Below, piece after piece: positions 6,149 to 10,959 of a stretch of DNA of 10,959 bases (position 1 is the stretch's first letter; every line of letters starts with the position of its first letter). The notes below the pieces were generated by a model that was not told where the DNA came from, made no database searches, and was given only the letters and a program-made list of their open reading frames with translations. The stretch comes from Deltaproteobacteria bacterium (lineage in GTDB: Bacteria > Desulfobacterota > Desulfobacteria > Desulfobacterales > B30-G6). The translations under genes and the position numbers were made by a program. Location of the stretch: NCBI GenBank assembly GCA_019313725.1, contig JAFDAT010000131.1, positions 1-10,959 on the forward strand, given 5' to 3'.

Positions 6149-7726
6149 TTGAAGACCTTGTCTTGGAGACCTATTTCGGTTCTTGTGGTGATCCTTACGG
6201 CCCTCATTTTCGTGCTGCCCACCCTACGGCCCGGCACGTGGCCCCACAAGAAAATCAACCTTGGACTCGACCTTCAGGGCGGTATGCACCTGATTCTCGA
6301 AGTGGATACGGACAAAGCCGTTGAAGACACGATTGACCGCATTGCCCAGGAGCTGCGGACGAGCCTAAGAAAAGAGAGGGTACGCGTTGTCGGGATCGAC
6401 CGTGTCGAAAAAAATCGCATCGCCGTCAGGCTTCAGGGCGAGGAGAACATCGCCCAATTCAACAAGCTTCTCGATGCCGATTTTGAAGACCTGCGCATAG
6501 CCGACACGAGCGAAGCGGAAGGTATCGAGACCATAAAGCTGGATCTGCCCGATGAGGAGACCGAGCATATCAAGCGGTTGGCGGCAGAACAGGCGCTCGA
6601 AACCATCCGCAACAGAATCGACCAGTTCGGCGTCAGTGAGCCCGACATCCGCAATCAGGGAAAAAAACGGATACTGATACAGCTGCCCGGCATCAAAGAT
6701 ACCAAGCGTGCCAAGGAGCTCATCGGGAAAACCGCCCTGTTGGAATTCAAGCTCGTGGATGAAGCCGGTGACATCAGCGCCGCACTAAAAGGGAGTCTAC
6801 CTCCGGGAACCCAGCTTCTGTACCAAATTAAAGAGGACCCGGCCACCAACAGGATCGTCAAAACACCGTATCTTGTAAAAAAACGGGCACTCCTGACCGG
6901 CGCCTATTTGACGGATGCCAAGGTTCAGATCGACTCTCAGTACAACGAACCGTACGTTTCCATTGAATTCGACAAAAAGGGCGGCAGGATTTTTTCACAG
7001 ATTACCGAGCAGAACGTAAAAAAACGCCTGGCCATCGTGCTCGACAGCAAGATCTATTCGGCACCGGTCATCCAGGAAAAAATCTCCGGCGGCTCCGCAC
7101 GCATCACCGGCAACTTCTCTACCGACGAGGCCCATGACCTGGCCATCGTCCTGAGAGCCGGTGCGCTGCCGGCTCCGGTTGAAATCATCGAAGAACGGAC
7201 CGTCGGGCCGTCGCTGGGCGCCGATTCCATCAAAAAAGGCCTGGTTTCCATGTGCATCGGCGGTATCTTCGTCATTCTGTTCATGGTCATATACTACAAA
7301 GGCTCTGGAATTATTGCCGACGTCGCCCTGATCCTGAATATTCTGCTCATCGCCGGTGGGCTGGCCGCTTTCCAGGCCACCCTTACCCTCCCCGGCATAG
7401 CGGGCATCATCCTGACCATCGGTATGGCCGTAGATGCCAATGTGCTGATTTTCGAACGCATCCGGGAAGAAATGACGCTGGGTAAAACACCCCGCGCAGC
7501 TGTGGATGCAGGTTACAGCAGGGCCACACTGACCATTCTCGATGCGAACGTCACCACGTTGATCGCAGCCCTGGTTCTGTTTCAATTCGGCACGGGCGCA
7601 GTAAGAGGGTTTGCTGTCACACTCAGCCTGGGAGTCCTGGCAAGCCTGTTTACAGCCCTGATTCTGTCCAGGTCGATTTTTGATTATTTTCTCATCAGCC
7701 GAAAAGTCAAAACTATCAGCATCTGA
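6149..7726 (+). CDS. secD: Protein translocase subunit SecD
   Basis: SecD works with SecF and YajC at the SecYEG channel, using proton motive force through conformational changes of its periplasmic domain to complete export. The 525-aa protein has an N-terminal membrane segment at about 9-27, the family motif NLGLDLQGG at 37-45, a large periplasmic region, the EAHDLAIVLRAGALPAP segment before VGPSLG (352-357), and five further membrane segments from about 365 to 515 with the VDANVLIFERIREE motif starting at 428. Length is normal for the non-enterobacterial form. The start is TTG at 6149: a stop codon lies in frame at 6131-6133, TTG is the first possible start after it, and AAAGGA at 6135-6140 is well placed. 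It is followed 43 nt later by secF. Confidence 0.97.
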   Translation: MKTLSWRPISVLVVILTALIFVLPTLRPGTWPHKKINLGLDLQGGMHLILEVDTDKAVEDTIDRIAQELRTSLRKERVRVVGIDRVEKNRIAVRLQGEENIAQFNKLLDADFEDLRIADTSEAEGIETIKLDLPDEETEHIKRLAAEQALETIRNRIDQFGVSEPDIRNQGKKRILIQLPGIKDTKRAKELIGKTALLEFKLVDEAGDISAALKGSLPPGTQLLYQIKEDPATNRIVKTPYLVKKRALLTGAYLTDAKVQIDSQYNEPYVSIEFDKKGGRIFSQITEQNVKKRLAIVLDSKIYSAPVIQEKISGGSARITGNFSTDEAHDLAIVLRAGALPAPVEIIEERTVGPSLGADSIKKGLVSMCIGGIFVILFMVIYYKGSGIIADVALILNILLIAGGLAAFQATLTLPGIAGIILTIGMAVDANVLIFERIREEMTLGKTPRAAVDAGYSRATLTILDANVTTLIAALVLFQFGTGAVRGFAVTLSLGVLASLFTALILSRSIFDYFLISRKVKTISI

Positions 7727-7730
7727 TAAT

Positions 7731-7757
7731 TTTTCATGCCCACCGGGCACAACGAAG
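7731..7757 (+). repeat. Intergenic motif, copy 2 (secD-secF gap)
   Basis: This 27-nt stretch starts TTTTCATGCCCA and ends GCACAACGAAG, like the copy after rng. Here the centre forms a small hairpin TGCCC-ACC-GGGCA (7737-7749). It lies in the 43-nt secD-secF gap, just upstream of the secF ribosome binding site. Confidence 0.35.
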
Positions 7758-7769
7758 AAGGAAAAATAA

Positions 7770-8462
7770 ATGCAGTTCATCAAACCGGGCATCAACATCA
7801 ATTTCATCGGACGGAGGAAAATCGCGTTCGCCTTCTCCCTGGTCATGATTTTGATCACCATCGCGACCCTGATCTACCACGGCGGCCTCAAACTCGGCAT
7901 CGATTTTGCCGGCGGCACGGTCATTCAGATAAAGTTCGACTCCCCGGTATCCATAGCCGATATCAAGTCAGCCCTTGCCACCATGAACATTCGCATATCC
8001 TCCGTTCAGGAGTTCGGGGCTGCGGAAGAAAACGAGTACCTGATCCGTGCGGACAGCTCTGTCAGTACCGGCAACCAACTGCCCCTGAAGATCGAACAGG
8101 CCATGCAGCAGGCTACATCTCAGAAGGCACAGATCAGAAGGGTCGACATGGTCGGGCCGCAGATCGGCAAGGACCTGAGAGAAAAAGCGCTCCTGGCCAT
8201 GTTTTTTTCACTCCTCTTTATCACCATCTACATATCCGGACGTTTTGAGTTGAAATGGATGCTGAGCGGCGTGATGGCAGGTGCATTGATGCTGGCCGTC
8301 TATATACTGACCATATTCGAGGTCAGCATACCCTTTTTGATGACAGCCGCACTCTTCGTTACCCTGATCCTTTTCTGGTTCCTCGAACTCAGGTACGCCA
8401 TGGGAGCCATCGTCGCCCTGATCCACGATGTCGCCATTACCGTGGGCTCGCAGCGCTGCTAA
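7770..8462 (+). CDS. secF: Protein translocase subunit SecF, 5' portion, frame broken near 8448
   Basis: This frame encodes SecF up to its third canonical membrane segment, then stops. The 230-aa product has a membrane segment at about 19-36, the SecF motif LGIDFAGGT (42-50), a periplasmic domain, VGPQIGKDLREKAL (128-141) and further membrane segments to residue 226. The HDVAITVG motif at 219-226 is followed by four out-of-family residues (SQRC) and a TAA. The true continuation (AALLTIIGYSLNDT) starts at 8450 in another frame, and about 14 family residues between the two parts are absent. Residues 148-180 and 194-226 look like two copies of the TM2-TM3 unit, an extra 46 residues relative to E. 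coli SecF. The ATG has GAAGGAA upstream. The product could not insert fully as drawn; an assembly or sequencing error is a real possibility. Confidence 0.9.
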   Translation: MQFIKPGININFIGRRKIAFAFSLVMILITIATLIYHGGLKLGIDFAGGTVIQIKFDSPVSIADIKSALATMNIRISSVQEFGAAEENEYLIRADSSVSTGNQLPLKIEQAMQQATSQKAQIRRVDMVGPQIGKDLREKALLAMFFSLLFITIYISGRFELKWMLSGVMAGALMLAVYILTIFEVSIPFLMTAALFVTLILFWFLELRYAMGAIVALIHDVAITVGSQRC

Positions 8463-8764
8463 CGATTATCGGGTATTCACTCAACGATACGATCATCGTG
8501 TTCGACCGCATCCGGGAAAACCTGCGGAAGCACCACAAACAAAAACTCGACTTCATCCTGAATAAAAGTATCAACGAGACACTAGGGCGCACCATCCTGA
8601 CGTCCATGACCACCCTGATCGTCTTGATTACACTATTTGTTCTGGGTGGCGGCATTATCCATGATTTTGCCTTTGCCATGATCATCGGCGTGCTCATCGG
8701 AACCTATTCATCGATTTTCGTAGCCAGTCCCATTCTACTGGCATGGCAGAACCGCAAGAAGTGA
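8450..8764 (+). pseudogene. secF: SecF 3' portion, out of frame with the 5' part
   Basis: Codons from 8450 encode the last 104 residues of SecF: AALLTIIGYSLNDTIIVFDRIREN, the SINETLGRTILTS segment and the final membrane segments ending in GTYSSIFVASPILL. These correspond to canonical TM4-TM6. The frame extends upstream to an ATG at 8255, but residues before 8450 are the shifted reading of the 5' part and do not resemble SecF. No start with a ribosome binding site was seen near 8450. Joined to the 5' part with the missing hairpin restored, SecF would be about 344 aa. dprA follows after 35 nt. Confidence 0.85.
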
Positions 8765-8799
8765 AGGAGAAGCTCCAACGTTAACCGATCGTTGCAACC

Positions 8800-9915
8800 A
8801 TGGGGTATATGGAAAAATTTCTGCCATGGCTGGCCTTAAAAAGCGTCCCCGGCGTTGGCAACCTGCTTTTCAAGCGGCTGGTGGACCGGTTCAAATCGCC
8901 GGAAGCCGTGTTTCAGGCATCTTCCGGGGAACTGGGTCAGGTCAGCGGTATGTCGCAACGCCTGGCGCGACAGATCCGGCGATATCATGTTCCAGGGTGG
9001 GTACATGCTGAACTGGAGCTATCCGCCCGCAAAGGATACCGGATCATCACGCTTCTCGATCCGGACTACCCTGTCCTCTTACATGAAATTCCGGATCCCC
9101 CGCCCTTCTTGCACGTGTGTGGAGACATCTCCGGTGCCGACCATTGCATATCCATGGTGGGATCCAGAAATGCCACGGATTACGGCATCCAGACGACCTT
9201 GCGGTTGAGCCGGGACCTTGCCTCCCTGGGGATTACCATTGTCAGCGGTATGGCCAGGGGCATAGACACCGCCGCCCACCAGGGTGCGCTTGCATGCCAG
9301 GGCAGGACCGTTGCCGTGCTGGGCAGCGGACTTGAAAACATCTACCCGGCTGAAAACCGTAAACTATTTCACGAAATCGCGCAGCATGGAGCGGTAATTT
9401 CCGAGTTTCCACTCAAGGCGGAACCGGAAGCGCACCACTTCCCCATGCGCAACCGCATCATCAGCGGCATGTCCCTTGGAACGGTCATCGTTGAAGCGAC
9501 CCTGCGCAGCGGGTCACTGATTACGGCTCGCCTGGCCGCGGAACAAAACAGGGAAGTTTTCGCGGTGCCGGGCAGCATCAGCTCCTTCAAAAGCACCGGC
9601 ACGCACACCCTGATCAAACAGGGTGCCAAATTGGTTGAACAGGCCAGGGATGTTGTCGAAGAGTTTTCATACCTGCTTGGGGATCCGGGTGCGGATGCGG
9701 TCGGTCCCACGGCAAATCATGCAACCGTGTCCCCATCCCTGGAACCACACGAGCAGCAGGTCTTGGCCGCTTTAGACAGCTACCCGGTTCACATCGATGC
9801 CCTGGCCATAAAAACAGGCGTCACAACCGGCAGATTGGCCGGAATTCTGCTGAATTTAGAACTGAAAGACGTTGTCCAGCATTCGCCGGGAAACATGTTT
9901 TCTTTAAAATCATAA
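8800..9915 (+). CDS. dprA: DNA processing protein DprA/Smf
   Basis: DprA binds incoming single-stranded DNA and loads RecA during natural transformation; it is also widely present in bacteria not known to be transformable. The 371-aa protein has a helix-hairpin-helix-like N-terminus (SVPGVGNLLFKRL, from residue 15) and a Rossmann-fold core. The core includes VGSRNATDYG (120-129), SGMARGIDTAAHQGAL (149-164), FPMRNRIISG (214-223), EATLRSGSLITA (232-243) and VFAVPGS (253-259). A linker of about 25 residues leads to a C-terminal winged-helix-like domain (about 315-368). Length and motifs are normal. The start is the ATG at 8800 or the one at 8809; the GGGG between them could serve the second. The dprA-topA pair is a common bacterial gene order. 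No other competence gene is in the window. Confidence 0.96.
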   Translation: MGYMEKFLPWLALKSVPGVGNLLFKRLVDRFKSPEAVFQASSGELGQVSGMSQRLARQIRRYHVPGWVHAELELSARKGYRIITLLDPDYPVLLHEIPDPPPFLHVCGDISGADHCISMVGSRNATDYGIQTTLRLSRDLASLGITIVSGMARGIDTAAHQGALACQGRTVAVLGSGLENIYPAENRKLFHEIAQHGAVISEFPLKAEPEAHHFPMRNRIISGMSLGTVIVEATLRSGSLITARLAAEQNREVFAVPGSISSFKSTGTHTLIKQGAKLVEQARDVVEEFSYLLGDPGADAVGPTANHATVSPSLEPHEQQVLAALDSYPVHIDALAIKTGVTTGRLAGILLNLELKDVVQHSPGNMFSLKS

Positions 9916-9998
9916 AATTACATCTTGCGTCCACACCGCTTATTGTGCTTTAGGTGCGCATTCAATTTTTAACTGTTTCTAATATCGAGGGATAAACT

Positions 9999-10959
9999 GT
10001 GAGCGCTAAACCCCTGGTCATTGTGGAATCACCAACCAAAGTCCGGACCATCAAGAAATACCTGGGCAAGGGCTATAATGTCGCGGCGACCGTCGGTCAC
10101 ATCAAGGATCTTCCCCAAAAAGAACTGGGCATTGACATCGAAGACGGGTTCAAGCCCCAGTACATGGTCGTGCCGGGCAAGAAAAAAGTGATCGCAGCCC
10201 TGAAAAAGGCTGCCGGGAACGCCGAAGAGATCTACCTGGCACCCGACCCGGATCGGGAAGGCGAGGCGATTGCCTGGCACACCGCCGAGGTGCTGAAAAA
10301 AAAAGGGCGCAAGTTTTACCGGGTACTGTTCCATGAGCTAACCAAAAAGGTGATCCTCGAAGCCATTCACAAGCCCGAAGAACTGAATCAGAACAAGTAT
10401 GAAGCCCAGAAAACCCGGCGGATACTTGACCGCCTGGTCGGTTATCAGATTTCTCCCCTTCTGTGGCGCAAGGTTAAAGGCGGCCTGAGTGCCGGGCGTG
10501 TGCAATCGGTTGCCCTGCGGATCATCTGTGAGCGGGAAAAGGCTATCCAGGCTTTCGAACCACAGGAATACTGGTCCATCACCGCCCATCTGGAAGGCGA
10601 TGCGCCGCCTGTTTTCGAAGCCAAACTCGTGAAAAAGGACGCCAAGCAGATTTCCATCCCCAATCAGGAGAACGCCCGGAAAATTGTAGACGACCTGAAT
10701 CGTGTCGATTTCAGGATCGATAAAATTGTCCGGCGCACCAAGAAAAGAAATCCGCAGCCGCCTTTCATCACCAGCAAACTGCAACAGGACTCGATTCAAA
10801 AGCTAAGGTTTTCAGCCAAAAAGACCATGACGCTGGCCCAGCAGCTTTATGAGGGTATCGACCTGAATGCCGGCGAGCCCGTGGGATTGATTACCTACAT
10901 GCGCACGGACTCAACGCGGATATCCGTGGAGGCTGCCCAGGAAGCCCTCCAGCTGATAC
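9999..10959 (+). CDS. topA: DNA topoisomerase I, N-terminal part (runs off right edge)
   Basis: Topoisomerase I (type IA) relaxes negative supercoils by cutting one strand through a 5'-phosphotyrosine. The first 320 codons are visible. The TOPRIM domain shows VIVESPTK with Glu10 and the metal-binding DPDRE at 83-87 (DPDREGEAIAWH). LSAGRVQSVALR follows further on, and the catalytic Tyr300 lies in GLITYMRTDSTRIS, equivalent to Tyr319 of E. coli TopA. The start is GTG at 9999, with GAGGG (9986-9990) 8 nt upstream, and gives the expected short lead to the first motif. The C-terminal zinc-finger region is outside the window. The 83-nt gap after dprA holds no convincing promoter or terminator, so the gene may be read from upstream. 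Confidence 0.97.
   Translation, partial: MSAKPLVIVESPTKVRTIKKYLGKGYNVAATVGHIKDLPQKELGIDIEDGFKPQYMVVPGKKKVIAALKKAAGNAEEIYLAPDPDREGEAIAWHTAEVLKKKGRKFYRVLFHELTKKVILEAIHKPEELNQNKYEAQKTRRILDRLVGYQISPLLWRKVKGGLSAGRVQSVALRIICEREKAIQAFEPQEYWSITAHLEGDAPPVFEAKLVKKDAKQISIPNQENARKIVDDLNRVDFRIDKIVRRTKKRNPQPPFITSKLQQDSIQKLRFSAKKTMTLAQQLYEGIDLNAGEPVGLITYMRTDSTRISVEAAQEALQLI

Noticed and set aside
6016..6324. Possible arrest-peptide gene upstream of secD, by analogy with VemP or SecM
   Set aside because: The predicted peptide has no signal sequence and no known arrest motif, and it overlaps the secD start in another frame.
6995..7861. Minus-strand open frame of 288 codons opposite secD and secF
   Set aside because: It is antisense to secD and the start of secF, rich in Asp, Gly and Gln as expected from a shadow frame, with no domain recognised.
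8440..8462. Programmed ribosomal frameshift in secF
   Set aside because: No slippery heptamer is present, and a frameshift alone would still leave about 14 family-conserved residues missing.

Overview
The window looks like ordinary chromosomal housekeeping DNA from a Gram-negative bacterium. The best fit is a deltaproteobacterium (Desulfobacterota, probably Desulfobacterales-like). The grounds are an outer-membrane LPS-assembly lipoprotein gene (lptE) behind leuS, a short RNase G-type rng, separate secD and secF genes behind yajC, a dprA-topA pair, and moderate GC with AT-rich promoters. This placement is inferred from gene content and protein style; no database search was possible.

Layout. 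Positions 1-2830 are on the minus strand: leuS (leucyl-tRNA synthetase), followed after 3 nt by the start of lptE, which runs off the left edge. Positions 2831-3044 are a divergent control region with a good sigma70-type promoter for rng. Positions 3045-4523 encode an RNase E/G family endoribonuclease (rng). Positions 4524-4836 are AT-rich and non-coding, with two promoter-like sites. From 4837 a plus-strand cluster begins: an unrecognised lipoprotein, yajC (TTG start), a 222-nt hairpin-rich spacer, secD (TTG start), secF, dprA and the 5' part of topA (GTG start), which runs off the right edge.

Function. YajC, SecD and SecF form the accessory complex of the Sec translocon that uses proton motive force to help pull proteins across the inner membrane. 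The upstream lipoprotein would itself be exported by this route. LeuS, RNase G, DprA and TopA belong to translation, RNA processing, incoming-DNA handling and supercoiling control. LptE works with LptD in outer-membrane LPS assembly.

Most notable points. (1) secF is broken as given: the frame fails at 8447-8450, and about 40 nt that should encode the TM3-TM4 hairpin appear to be missing. (2) The same SecF carries an apparent 46-residue internal duplication of its TM2-TM3 unit, giving two more membrane segments than the six-TM E. coli form. (3) The yajC-secD spacer can form three hairpins, the last ending just before the secD Shine-Dalgarno. (4) A related 27-28-nt motif lies shortly after rng and after secD. 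I saw no CRISPR array, insertion sequence, tRNA, rRNA or defence system.
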